A stretch of 64,000 nucleotides of DNA from an uncultured Microbulbifer sp. (GTDB lineage: Bacteria > Pseudomonadota > Gammaproteobacteria > Pseudomonadales > Cellvibrionaceae). The translations under genes and the position numbers were made by a program. Positions 46,849 to 56,329 of the stretch are shown piece by piece. The stretch lies in contig NZ_CAJXKH010000001.1 of the NCBI RefSeq assembly GCF_913055755.1, positions 1 through 64,000 on the forward strand, given 5' to 3'. How positions within the stretch are numbered: position 1 is the first letter of the stretch; every line of letters begins with the position of its first letter. The notes under the pieces were generated by a model. That model saw only the letters and a program-made list of their open reading frames with translations, ran no database searches and was not told where the DNA came from.

Positions 46849-49800
46849 TCAGTAACCAACGCTCTCGGCATAGGAAATTATTTTCTCTCCGTAGCCTCCA
46901 CCCCAGCTGTAACCTTCGCGACGCTCTTCAGAGATATCCATGATGTCGTAGTAAGTTCCACCATCGCGGTCACTGAAGAAGCCGTCATTGGTATACAGGT
47001 TATAAAATCGGTACCACATCCGATCCCCCGGTGAATAGACAATTTTTTCCGTGGTCGACTTGTCGTATGTGTAATCTTCGAGAATGGTATTGGGACTGCG
47101 ATACCAGCCGAGTGCGGCCTTCACGGCCGTGGCAACTTCTGGTGTCTGTGGTTGCGTCATCAGGAACGCGATGATTTCCACTGACTCGCTGCCACTGAGG
47201 GATTCCAGTTCATATGCGCGCGCAGCTTTTGGCAGATAGTCGGTAGCGCCGTGTTGCGCGCACCAGGCAGTCAGCACGCCGTTCTGCTTCCACTGAGATT
47301 TCAGGATATAGTCCACACCCAGATCGATAGCCGACCTGAACTGCGTACGATCAGCGCCATCGAAAATATCACCATCGAAGGGACCCGAGCCCTTTTCCGC
47401 GTGATACAGCACCGTCAGCACTCGCGACATCGCATCATCGTTAAATGTAACGTGATCCGCATAGCCACCCTTTAGTGGATAGAACTGCGGCCAGCCACCG
47501 GACGGATACTGCATTTCTAAAAGAAAATCCATCGCCCTTCTGGCGGCATCCCGATAAACAGTATTGCCGGTGCGCTTGTACATCTCCGCCAGGTACGTCA
47601 TTTCCAGTGTGGTTGCGCCATTATCAATGGTCGCCGAACCGCTGCCGCCATTCCCCGCACTGCTGTAGGATTGATTTTTGGGCCAGCCACCATTGTCGTA
47701 CTGGTAGGAAAGGATGATATCGGCCTGGCCGCTATTCAGGCTCCATTCGGTCAGGTAGCGATTGAATCGATCGTGTACCGGGTTGCCTTCCTGAGGCAGA
47801 AATACCGCCTCACCATTGAAGCCGGGCAACCAGCCATCGAAAATATTTGCCACGCTATAGCTCTGGGCTTCAGCGTCTGAAAGCTGGCTGGACTGAGACA
47901 CCCGCTGGGAAGTGTCCGCCCCAGGGCCACTATTCTGGTATTCGGCAAATCGCGCGGTGTCCAGCGTGTTACTGCCCATCGCCTTCCAGCCTGCGGGCAA
48001 TACATGGTCGCCAAGCTTTACCCCAAGATAAGTCGCTGCGCCGTAAGGGCGCCAGTTCCTGCCAAGAGCGACGCTGTCCGCGCTGACCGACGGCGATGCC
48101 GTTACCTCACCGCCCAGAAAAACGATTCCATAGGCCTGGGTTTCCTCGGTACTGGGGGCGGTAATTGAGCTACCGCCGCCAGCGCTGTGGATTGTGCAAT
48201 TGTCGAATACCGCGGTGGCACCACCAAAAATATAATCGACGGTACCTTCGACATAGCAATCGCGAAAATACTGCGACCCACTGTGTACGTAGAGGGTGTC
48301 CTGGTTGCCGAGGAAGCGGGTATTCCGGAACTGCACCCGGTCTGCAGAAACGCGCAGTGCAACCGCCTGGATTCCCGGGCCGTGGCTGTTTTCCATGGTG
48401 AGGTTTTCAACCGAGATATCATCTGCGGTTATGGAAATACTTGTACTACCGGAAGTTCCGAGTGTGCCGCCATTGCCGTCGGAGGTATCCGCCGTATCGT
48501 CATAGGTCAGGACTGTCGACGCGGCTTGGCCCTTTTCTCCACACAGAGTCAGGTTGGGACGGTCGATCAGTAGTTTTTCATAGTAGGTCCCCGGCTTGAT
48601 GCGAATCAGCGTCGGCTGCGTATTCGAGGAGGAAATGCTATTGATCGCCGACTGTACCGTGTTGTACTGGCCACTGCCGTCTTTGGCGACAGTGACAACC
48701 GGTACCCCGGTAATATCGTTACAGTCGGCTGCGTCACCGTTAACCACGCCGCAGGCGCCTGTGGTCAGGCTGCTTCCGGCGGCGGTCAGCGAGTCGATAT
48801 TCGGCAGCCCTCCTGAGGTTTGTGCAACCAGCCGGATAGTGTTTTCTCCCGCCTGCAACGGAAGCGTGGCGCTTTCCGTAGTCCAGCTTGTCCAGGCGCC
48901 GGTGGCGGTCAAATAGGCCGTACCGACTACAGCGCCGTTTACCTCGATATTCGCAGGACGATCACTGGTCGAAGCGTAGCGGATATCCAGCAGTGCACTA
49001 TGGGCATACTCCGCGTTAATACTGTAGCTCACCGCCGCGCCGGCCTCGTTATTTGTATTCAGGAATCCGCTGCCTGAAAAACCGGTGTGATTGCTGTCGA
49101 CGGAACCATCCACCGAACAGAAACCGTCGGCCTCTTCCAGGGTCAGAATGGTACTGGTGGTGGCGATGACCGCGTCATCACCATTGGAATTGAATACATT
49201 GCCGCTGGTGTCGGTGACCTTGATCCAGTAGTAGTAGGTACCATCTTGCAGGCCGCTGTCGGTATAGGTGTTGCCGCCAATACTCGACACAATACGGGTA
49301 CGACCTTCCGGGTTTGAGTCGGTATCGCGATATATCGACTGGTACGCGACATCAATATTGCTGATATCCCAATTCAGGTTCGCATCGCTACCATTCACGC
49401 TGACGCCGAGATTGACCGCGCCTGTTGCTGCAGGTGTGCCGCTCGCGTAAGTTTCAAATTCAGCCACGGTCGGCGTGCCACTGCTACTCAGGATTTCAAA
49501 GTTGAGTTTGCCGAGACTGACCGCATCAAAGTTTATGGTTCCCACACCACTTCCTTCGGCCAACACCTCGCCGGTCTGGTGGTTAACCAGCTGCCAGGAG
49601 CCGATATTACCCTCGTACCCCGACGCCTCGCGGATGACCGCACTGGCAACCATGGTGGCACTGGACCACTTTACCGATACCCGCCCGGTTGCGCCTGCGG
49701 GTGCCCAGTACGAAGTCATATCTCCGTCGATCACATTGCCGTAGCTACTGCCACTCTGCTTGGACGAACCATCTGCTCCCGCACCGAGCGAAAGGTTACT

Positions 49801-49881
49801 CCCGGTCTGCGCCTGCAGACAGGTGGGCGCCAGCAAAGACAGGGCGACGCCGAAACCGAAAAATAATTTTTTCGCGGACAT
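46849..49881 (-). CDS. Bifunctional pectin methylesterase-pectate lyase (CE8-PL10)
   Basis: A 1010-residue secreted protein. The start at 49881 (MSAKKLFFGFGVALSLLAPT) gives a direct signal peptide. Domains in order: F5/8-type C domain (~26-150), fibronectin-like (~155-250), CBM35-like (~262-385), CE8 (~394-655) and PL10 (~705-1010). CE8 has DGSGQYNTVQSA, GNQDTLYVHS, GTVDYIFGGA and LGRNWRPYG with intact catalytic residues. PL10 has LSYQYDNGGWPKN, YPSGGWPQFYPLKGG, then DHVTFNDDAMSRV. Linking demethylation and cleavage in one chain fits processive attack on methylated pectin. The first and third domains resemble the central modules of the neighbouring double-PL1 protein. It has no lipobox, so it is probably released. 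Confidence 0.95.
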   Translation of the reverse strand: MSAKKLFFGFGVALSLLAPTCLQAQTGSNLSLGAGADGSSKQSGSSYGNVIDGDMTSYWAPAGATGRVSVKWSSATMVASAVIREASGYEGNIGSWQLVNHQTGEVLAEGSGVGTINFDAVSLGKLNFEILSSSGTPTVAEFETYASGTPAATGAVNLGVSVNGSDANLNWDISNIDVAYQSIYRDTDSNPEGRTRIVSSIGGNTYTDSGLQDGTYYYWIKVTDTSGNVFNSNGDDAVIATTSTILTLEEADGFCSVDGSVDSNHTGFSGSGFLNTNNEAGAAVSYSINAEYAHSALLDIRYASTSDRPANIEVNGAVVGTAYLTATGAWTSWTTESATLPLQAGENTIRLVAQTSGGLPNIDSLTAAGSSLTTGACGVVNGDAADCNDITGVPVVTVAKDGSGQYNTVQSAINSISSSNTQPTLIRIKPGTYYEKLLIDRPNLTLCGEKGQAASTVLTYDDTADTSDGNGGTLGTSGSTSISITADDISVENLTMENSHGPGIQAVALRVSADRVQFRNTRFLGNQDTLYVHSGSQYFRDCYVEGTVDYIFGGATAVFDNCTIHSAGGGSSITAPSTEETQAYGIVFLGGEVTASPSVSADSVALGRNWRPYGAATYLGVKLGDHVLPAGWKAMGSNTLDTARFAEYQNSGPGADTSQRVSQSSQLSDAEAQSYSVANIFDGWLPGFNGEAVFLPQEGNPVHDRFNRYLTEWSLNSGQADIILSYQYDNGGWPKNQSYSSAGNGGSGSATIDNGATTLEMTYLAEMYKRTGNTVYRDAARRAMDFLLEMQYPSGGWPQFYPLKGGYADHVTFNDDAMSRVLTVLYHAEKGSGPFDGDIFDGADRTQFRSAIDLGVDYILKSQWKQNGVLTAWCAQHGATDYLPKAARAYELESLSGSESVEIIAFLMTQPQTPEVATAVKAALGWYRSPNTILEDYTYDKSTTEKIVYSPGDRMWYRFYNLYTNDGFFSDRDGGTYYDIMDISEERREGYSWGGGYGEKIISYAESVGY

Positions 49882-50009
49882 GAGATTATCACCACCAATT
49901 AGCATTATTTTTTTAAGCACTTCGGCCAAGCACAAAACTCTCGATTGCCGACAAACCGTGCTCGTTTTTTCTTTTTCTTCGAAATTTTAGTTTTGCTCAA
50001 AGAACACGA

Positions 50010-50039
50010 AGACCCATCCGCCAAAGGGCGGATGGGTCT
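50010..50039 (-). terminator. Hairpin after the double PL1 gene
   Basis: Thirteen-base perfect arms (AGACCCATCCGCC and its complement) with a four-base loop, about 33 bases past the stop in the leftward direction. Only a weak T-rich stretch follows. It separates the double-PL1 gene from the CE8-PL10 gene. Confidence 0.65.
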
Positions 50040-50071
50040 GAGCGTGGCTCTCGATATTTAGCTAGTAGCCA

Positions 50072-53000
50072 TCACTGGCAAATCACTTCCCCAAGCCCGA
50101 TCACGTAACCCTGGTCATAGCCCAGCGGCGAGTTGAACGGGATCTCTCCGTCCTTGCCCGCGGTGGCGATGATGTAATCCGCCATCGCCTGGGATGCCGG
50201 CAGGTTCTGTGCGGCCATGACGTCGCGGGAATACTGGGTGTAGTCCTGGGACAGGTCGCCGACAGAGCCGGAGGCATTGGTAATTTCGTACTCGATCGAT
50301 GGGTCCTGGTTACAGGCGGCGTCGGAGAACCAGAGCATGGAACCGTCGGTGCGGAAGTTGCCGTCGGCCACGTCCCGCGCCAGCTGGTCTCCGCGCTCAT
50401 ACAACGCCTGTACCGGATCATCCTTCTCCTGGAAATCGCGGTTGATCAGGAACATGTTGTCTTCCCACAGCACGCTCGCACCGACGCGCACACTGAGAAT
50501 GTCCTTGCGATAGTTCATGAAGAAGTTGTTGAACATGTGCGAGGTACCGCGACGAATCAGCGGGATACGGCGCAGGGTATTGCCCAGCGAATCGTAGTGA
50601 TCGTCGGTGGTAATGAACGCGTTGTGGTGCATGGTGGTGCGAATCTGTGCGTTGATCTCGCGGCTGTCGCTTGAACCATGCAGCGCCGCACGCTTCACAT
50701 TCACCAGTTTGTTAAAGCTCATGGTGATGTTGTAAGCACCCACTTTCACATCAAACGCCGAGTCACCAGTGGTGTCGAAGGTGTTCTTGTGAATCCAGAT
50801 TTCGTGGGAGGCACCGGTGTTGCGGATCATATCCGGATCGAGACCGTGGTCTTCGGTGTGACCGGCACCACGGAAATCCAGGTTGGTGAGGATCACATGC
50901 TCGGCGGTCTGGGTCGGTGCGCCCGAACTGTCGGCACCGATGGCGAAGCCGTTGAAGCGGAAGTAGGCGTTGGCCTGGCGACCGTCCAGGGTCTTGTGGG
51001 AACCGATCTTGGTATTGCGAATCGGCAGGCTCTTGTCGTTCAGGCGGTTGTTAAAGAATTCCGCCATACACGCATCGTGATCAGCATAGCCGTTGTCTGC
51101 ACACCATTGCTGGTAGTCGATGCACTGTGCCTCGGAACCACTGATTGCGGCCTGTACGGAAGCATCACCACAGTGATTGCGGTACATCGCCACTTCGGTT
51201 TCGCTGGCAAAATCGAACTTGTCGAACACAATCCAGTTGAAATCATCACCGGTCACCGCATCCAGAATCTGCTGCTCGACACTGCGACCCTGGGGATCGT
51301 TCTTGGTGATGACCGTCAGCTGGCTGTTGCCATTCGGATCGTAACCGCCCATGGCGTTTTCACCGTAGCCCACTGCGCGGCCCAGAGTCTGGAACAGGCA
51401 CTCTACGATTTCCTGGTCGGTGTCGAGCTCGGCGGAGTCGCGCCAGTTGACGTTCGGGTCGGTGGCCAGGATGTAACAGGCATTGCTCACTTCCGGAGAC
51501 GGGAAGGCACCACCCGAGGAGGAACCGCCGCTGGAAGAAGAGGAGCTACTGCTGCCGCCAGAAGACGAGCTGCTGGAAGAGCTGGTACCACCGGAGGACG
51601 AACCGCTGCTGGAACTGCTGGTACCACCGGAAGAAGAGCCGCCAGAGGAACTGCTGGAGGAACTGCTTCCGGAAGCGCTACCGCCGGCACAATCACCGGC
51701 CACCGGGGACGCACCGGTTACTGACAGGCTGTCGATATTGGCGAGACCGGAACTGCCAGTCGCTTCCAGACGGATTTCGTTGTAGCCAGCGTTCAGGCTC
51801 ACGGTAACGGAACCACTGTCCGCGTAGCTGCTCCAGGCTCCGGTATCCACCATGGTCACAGAGGCCTGACTGCTGCCGTTTACCAGCACCGCTGCCGGGC
51901 GATCGCCACCGCCATTGGCAAAACGCCAGTGGAGGGTGTAGTTACCCGCAGTGGGCACCACGACCGACCAGTTAATGCCCATGCCGCTGTCGTTGTCGGT
52001 ATTGGCATAGCCGGCGCCCGCGTATCCCGCGTGCTCGGTTTCAATTGCGCCATCCACCGCACAGAAGCCGCTGTCATTTTCCTCCAGGGTCAGGGTGGAA
52101 ATCGTACTGCCACCACCACTGGAACTGCTGGAAGACGAACTACTGGACGACGAACCACCGGAAGAGGAACTGCTGGAAGAGCTCGAAGAAGACGTATCTC
52201 CGGTCGCGTTGTAGATTTCAAACTCGGCAATTTGCGGTGCGCTGCTGGCGGCGTCGATCATCAGGTCGATCTTGTCCATACTCACATCGCCGAGATATAC
52301 CTGCATCGCGGAACCGATACCACTGCCCGCAGCGAGCTCCTCGCCGTTGTCGTGGTTTACCAGGCGCCAGCTCTGAACACTGTTGCCGATCTCGCGAATG
52401 ATCACGGTATTGAAATTGCTACCAAAGTTTTTCGCCGAAATACGCTCACCGCTGGTCGAACCCGGCTGCCAGTAGCTGGAGAGGTCACCGTCTACCGCAT
52501 TGCCGTAGCTGGTGCCACCACCTTTACTGGAACCATCGGCATCACCGGACAGGGCGAGATTGCTGCCGAGCTCTCCACCTGAAGAGCCACCAGAAGATCC
52601 GGTACCGCCGGAGGAACTGGAGCTGCTGGATGAGCTGCTGGTGCCGCCGGAAGAAGATGAACTGCTGCTGGAGGTGCCCCCGGAGCTGCCAGAGGAAGAA
52701 CTGCTGGAAGACGAGCTGCCGCCAGAGGAAGAGGAGCTGGAAGAGCCACCCTCTACTTCACAGGCGCCATCGCTCACCAGCAGCCCTGTATTGGCACCGG
52801 CGGCCGCCAGTACGATCTGCGGCACACAGGCTGCGTCGTCCAGGCTGTAGCTGTAGGGAATATTGATGGAAGTGGTCGATACCGGGTTGGGTCCTGCCGG
52901 GTGATTATCGGTATCGTCTGCGGTCCAGGTAATGTTGGACCAGATATTACCGTTCACTTCCCAGTAGCCCATGTCGTCGGTATAGAAAGTACCGAGCGGA

Positions 53001-53824
53001 TCCTTCGAATCCTCGAAGTAGTTGTGTTCCGCCTTCATTTCACCGCCGATGCGGGGGTTCATCCCGGATTTGTTCAGCCCGCGGTAATAGTTGTTGTAGG
53101 CGTGCGCGGTGGCGTGACGCAACAGCGGCGTGCGGGAATCGATATTCTCGTACAGGTTGTGGTGGAAAGTGACCGGGCCGTTGTTGCTGTCGCTATCGCT
53201 GGAGCCCACAAGGCCGCCGCGACCGGAATTGCGCAGGATGCTGTAGGAAAGCGTGACGTACTTGGTCTCCGCCTTCATGTCGAACAGCGCATCATAACCG
53301 TCACTTTCACCACCGGACGCCTCCAGGGTCAGGTGGTCCGCCCACACGTTGTAGACGTTGCTTTCCATACCGACGGCATCGCCACCGTTGGAGGTGGGAG
53401 AACCGGACTTCTTCACGTTGCGCACGTGCAGGTTCTGCAGAATGATGTTGGACGCGCTGCGCAAATGGATCCCCAGCTCGTCGAACAATGCCCCACTGCC
53501 CACACCAATGATCGAAACGTTGCTGACCTCTTTGATTTCGATTTTGTCGTCGGCGGTATTACAGCTGTCACCGGATACCTTACTGGTATTGCCGTGATTG
53601 ATGGTGCCTTCGACGTGAATGATGATGGGGGTATCGCTGGAGGGGCGATTACATAGTGCGGCGTGGATTTCGGTACCGGTAGTGGCGTATACCACTTCAC
53701 CCCCGGCGCCGCCGGTGGTGCCTCCGTTCTGTGTGGCAAAGCCGTCTTCCGCGACTGCTCCCGCGGACATCAGGCTGCCCAGCAATGCACTCAGCATCGC
53801 TGTTCTCTTCAGCTCGAATTGCAT
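50072..53824 (-). CDS. Double-domain PL1 pectate lyase with carbohydrate-binding modules
   Basis: A 1250-residue secreted protein. The ATG at 53824 (MQFELKRTAMLSALLGSLMS) has GGAAGG four bases upstream and a signal peptide; longer frames are rejected. Order: PL1-A (~30-300), polyserine linker, F5/8-like domain (~418-540), polyserine, CBM35-like (~578-710), polyserine, PL1-B (~780-1250). PL1-A has GGAGGEVVYATTGTEI, VWADHLTL, DALFDMKAETKYVTLSYS and SRTPLLRHATAHAYNNYY. PL1-B keeps DSAFDVKVGAYNITMSFN and RRIPLIRRGTSHMFNNFF, but the canonical WIDH is WIHK (EIWIHKNTF), so its calcium binding may differ. The two catalytic domains probably act on different pectin regions. Confidence 0.94.
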   Translation of the reverse strand: MQFELKRTAMLSALLGSLMSAGAVAEDGFATQNGGTTGGAGGEVVYATTGTEIHAALCNRPSSDTPIIIHVEGTINHGNTSKVSGDSCNTADDKIEIKEVSNVSIIGVGSGALFDELGIHLRSASNIILQNLHVRNVKKSGSPTSNGGDAVGMESNVYNVWADHLTLEASGGESDGYDALFDMKAETKYVTLSYSILRNSGRGGLVGSSDSDSNNGPVTFHHNLYENIDSRTPLLRHATAHAYNNYYRGLNKSGMNPRIGGEMKAEHNYFEDSKDPLGTFYTDDMGYWEVNGNIWSNITWTADDTDNHPAGPNPVSTTSINIPYSYSLDDAACVPQIVLAAAGANTGLLVSDGACEVEGGSSSSSSSGGSSSSSSSSSGSSGGTSSSSSSSSGGTSSSSSSSSSSGGTGSSGGSSGGELGSNLALSGDADGSSKGGGTSYGNAVDGDLSSYWQPGSTSGERISAKNFGSNFNTVIIREIGNSVQSWRLVNHDNGEELAAGSGIGSAMQVYLGDVSMDKIDLMIDAASSAPQIAEFEIYNATGDTSSSSSSSSSSSGGSSSSSSSSSSSSGGGSTISTLTLEENDSGFCAVDGAIETEHAGYAGAGYANTDNDSGMGINWSVVVPTAGNYTLHWRFANGGGDRPAAVLVNGSSQASVTMVDTGAWSSYADSGSVTVSLNAGYNEIRLEATGSSGLANIDSLSVTGASPVAGDCAGGSASGSSSSSSSSGGSSSGGTSSSSSGSSSGGTSSSSSSSSGGSSSSSSSSGGSSSGGAFPSPEVSNACYILATDPNVNWRDSAELDTDQEIVECLFQTLGRAVGYGENAMGGYDPNGNSQLTVITKNDPQGRSVEQQILDAVTGDDFNWIVFDKFDFASETEVAMYRNHCGDASVQAAISGSEAQCIDYQQWCADNGYADHDACMAEFFNNRLNDKSLPIRNTKIGSHKTLDGRQANAYFRFNGFAIGADSSGAPTQTAEHVILTNLDFRGAGHTEDHGLDPDMIRNTGASHEIWIHKNTFDTTGDSAFDVKVGAYNITMSFNKLVNVKRAALHGSSDSREINAQIRTTMHHNAFITTDDHYDSLGNTLRRIPLIRRGTSHMFNNFFMNYRKDILSVRVGASVLWEDNMFLINRDFQEKDDPVQALYERGDQLARDVADGNFRTDGSMLWFSDAACNQDPSIEYEITNASGSVGDLSQDYTQYSRDVMAAQNLPASQAMADYIIATAGKDGEIPFNSPLGYDQGYVIGLGEVICQ

Positions 53825-54334
53825 GTGACCTTCCGTTTTTATTTTTAGAAGTTGATCAGGACGACCGGCCACGGACCTATTTCCGGGAAGAGCAACTACC
53901 CCGGGATACAGCAGAAGGGGAATTTGGACCAATCATCATCGCTGTGGGCGGCAGGTACAGCGAGATCCGCCCGGGTAATTGGATTGCCGTTATTGTTATA
54001 CCAACTCTGCAACCACAAGAGTTAATTGGCAATACCAAAATTCAGATCAAGGTTAGCCAGATGGAAATTTTATGTAAAGCCTATTTTTTGAAGTGTTTGT
54101 CCAATAACCCAGAACTGTGCAGCAGTCCCTGTCGACAACAATGAGGGATGCGCCAAATACAACGGCCTATGGATATTGGCGCCATATTTCAGGCAAAAAA
54201 AAGCCGGGCTGATAAGCCCGGCAAGTCCATCCTGATGATGATGCGAGGAAATTCAATGTGCGTTGCAGCCACCAACGCGAGTGCCGCGGCCAGTAGCCGG
54301 CGGCGATACAGCCTTCCGGTCAGGCCACTACCGG
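53825..54334. promoter_or_regulatory. Intergenic region between the TRAP genes and the double PL1 gene
   Basis: About 510 bases. The left part is the leader and promoter zone of the leftward double-PL1 gene. It includes the minus-strand sequence TGGTATAAC at 53995-54003, a possible extended -10 or operator, and TTGGCAATACCAA at 54026-54038. The TRAP terminator is at 54195-54222. Frames here are short and unsupported. Confidence 0.5.
54195..54222 (-). terminator. Terminator of the kdgK-TRAP transcription unit
   Basis: GCCGGGCT/AGCCCGGC stem with a GATA loop, followed by eight U in the leftward transcript, 113 bases past the dctM stop. Confidence 0.85.
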
Positions 54335-55636
54335 CTATTCAATCAACCCCAGCGCGCGCGGCAAAAACTCGCTGATGGCCGGTACCAGGGTCACCAGCGC
54401 CAGTACCACGAACATCATCAGGTACATGGGCAGCAGCGGACGGATCAGTGCCGTAATTGAGGTCTTGGAAATACTGGCCCCCACAAACAGCACACTGCCC
54501 ACTGGCGGCGTGCACAGGCCGATACACAGGTTCAGGATCATCACGATACCGAACTGCAGCGGCGACATCCCCAGCTCGGTCACAACCGGCAGGAAAATCG
54601 GGGTAAAGATCAGCACCGCCGGCGTCATGTCCATAAAGGCACCGACCGCGAGCAGGATCAGGTTAATGGTGAGCAGAATCAGCAGCGGGTTGTCGCTGAT
54701 GGTGATCAGCGCCTGGCTGATGGTCTGCGGGATATTCTGGTAGGACATGATCCAGGACATCGCGGAAGACGCCGCAATCAGGAACATGACAATGGCCGTG
54801 GTCTCCACCGACTTGGTCAGCAGTGCCGGCAGCTCAGCCCATTTCACTTCCTTGTACACCACACAGGAAAGCAGCAGGGAATAGAGCACCGCAATGGCAC
54901 TGGCCTCGGTTGCGGTGAAGAAGCCGCTGATGATGCCGCCGATCACAATAAAGATCAGGAACAGGCTGGGCACCGCATCCACGGTTTTCTGCAGCGCTTC
55001 CTTCACGGTGGGCTTTTCACCTACCGGATAGCCCTTCGCCTTCGCCCAGATTCCGCACACGATCATCAGCCCGAGGGCCAGCAACAGACCCGGCAGATAA
55101 CCGGCGATAAACAGCGCGGCAATGGAAACCCCGCCGCTGGCAAGGGAGAACACGATCAGGATGTTGCTCGGCGGAATCAACAGGCCGGTAGTGGACGAGG
55201 CCACGGTAACCGCGGTATTGAAGTTCTTGTCGTAGCCCTCTTTGGTCATCGACGGAATCATGAAACCACCGATGGCTGAGGTGGCCGCTACCGCAGAGCC
55301 GGAAATGGAACCGAACAGGGTGCAGCTGATGATATTCACAAACGCCAGGCCGCCGGGCAGCATGCCCACCAGTACCCGCGCAAAGTCGATAATGCGCCGG
55401 GCGATACCACCACTGCCCATCAACATGCCGGAAAAAATAAAGAACGGGATCGCGAGCAGCGCGAAACTGTCGATGCCACTGGCCATGCGCTGAGCCATGG
55501 TGATCATCGCCGGATCAAAATCGATGGTGCACAGCATGGTGAGCACGGTGGCGGCACCAATACTGATGGAAATGGGTACGTTCAGGGCCAGAAGAACCAG
55601 AAAACTGACCAGCAATACGATAACTGCGACTTCCAC
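54335..55636 (-). CDS. dctM: TRAP transporter large permease (DctM type)
   Basis: A 433-residue membrane protein with about twelve hydrophobic segments, the large channel subunit of a tripartite ATP-independent periplasmic transporter driven by a sodium gradient. It starts at GTG with AGGAG upstream. DctM-family features include LNVPISISIGAATVL, FIFSGMLMGSGGIARRI, LFGSISGSAVAATSAIGG, TTGLLIPPSNILI and the C-terminal PPVGSVLFVGASIS. It lies 15 bases after dctQ and in the same direction as dctP and kdgK, so its substrate is very probably a sugar acid from pectin, such as galacturonate or an unsaturated product. Confidence 0.96.
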   Translation of the reverse strand: MEVAVIVLLVSFLVLLALNVPISISIGAATVLTMLCTIDFDPAMITMAQRMASGIDSFALLAIPFFIFSGMLMGSGGIARRIIDFARVLVGMLPGGLAFVNIISCTLFGSISGSAVAATSAIGGFMIPSMTKEGYDKNFNTAVTVASSTTGLLIPPSNILIVFSLASGGVSIAALFIAGYLPGLLLALGLMIVCGIWAKAKGYPVGEKPTVKEALQKTVDAVPSLFLIFIVIGGIISGFFTATEASAIAVLYSLLLSCVVYKEVKWAELPALLTKSVETTAIVMFLIAASSAMSWIMSYQNIPQTISQALITISDNPLLILLTINLILLAVGAFMDMTPAVLIFTPIFLPVVTELGMSPLQFGIVMILNLCIGLCTPPVGSVLFVGASISKTSITALIRPLLPMYLMMFVVLALVTLVPAISEFLPRALGLIE

Positions 55637-55651
55637 GGTGATTCTCCTCGC

Positions 55652-56236
55652 TTAGGCTTCTACAGCTGCAGACTGTTTTTGATTTTCTTTCTGCCCCGCA
55701 ACAGAGTCGGAAGCTTCGGCAATGTCATCGGTATAGGGATGCATCTCGGAGTCGAATTCCGCAGGAAACTCCTGATCGCTGCTCACCAGTTCGATCAGGT
55801 GGTCGACCGAGAACAGGCAGATCAGCAGGCCGGACAGCGGCAGTACGCTGTAGACATAGCCCATGGGAATATTCAGCGCCGCGGAGTACTGCTCCAGCTC
55901 AAAGGTAAGCAGCATCAGCTTGGCACCACCGTAAACCATCGCGGCCGCGGCAAAGGCGAAGCACACCAGCACCACAAACACCTGCAAGGCCTTGCGCTTG
56001 GCGCCGTGCAGGGCATTGGTGAGCAGGTCGATACCCAGGTGGGATTTTTTGCGATAAGCGTAAGCGCCGCCGAGCAGGCCGATCCACACCAGCAGGTAGC
56101 GCGCCAGCTCTTCGGTGTAGGAACTCGGCTGCATCGGCAGGAAACGGGTAAGTATCTGCCAGGTCACATCCAGCACCATCAGTGCCAGCAGGGAGGCGAG
56201 AAATACGCCCAGGACCTTTTCAATTTTCTGCATCAT
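55652..56236 (-). CDS. dctQ: TRAP transporter small permease (DctQ type)
   Basis: A 194-residue protein with four membrane segments, the small subunit that pairs with DctM. The first ATG of the MMQKIEKVLG start is used because GGAAGG lies five to six bases upstream. The family pattern is clear: VTWQILTRF, then YTEELARYLLVWIGLLGGAYAYRKKSHLGID. A hydrophilic acidic tail (~residues 160-194) is longer than usual and of unknown use. It sits between dctP (94-base gap) and dctM (15-base gap), forming the usual P-Q-M order. Confidence 0.93.
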   Translation of the reverse strand: MMQKIEKVLGVFLASLLALMVLDVTWQILTRFLPMQPSSYTEELARYLLVWIGLLGGAYAYRKKSHLGIDLLTNALHGAKRKALQVFVVLVCFAFAAAAMVYGGAKLMLLTFELEQYSAALNIPMGYVYSVLPLSGLLICLFSVDHLIELVSSDQEFPAEFDSEMHPYTDDIAEASDSVAGQKENQKQSAAVEA

Positions 56237-56329
56237 CTTTGCCTTCCACTTTTTATATTTATTCAGTGGGATTTTTCGTTTTACGCGCGCAGCGAACACC
56301 TGGCGGACTGCGCGCGCCGGGCGAGCGCT

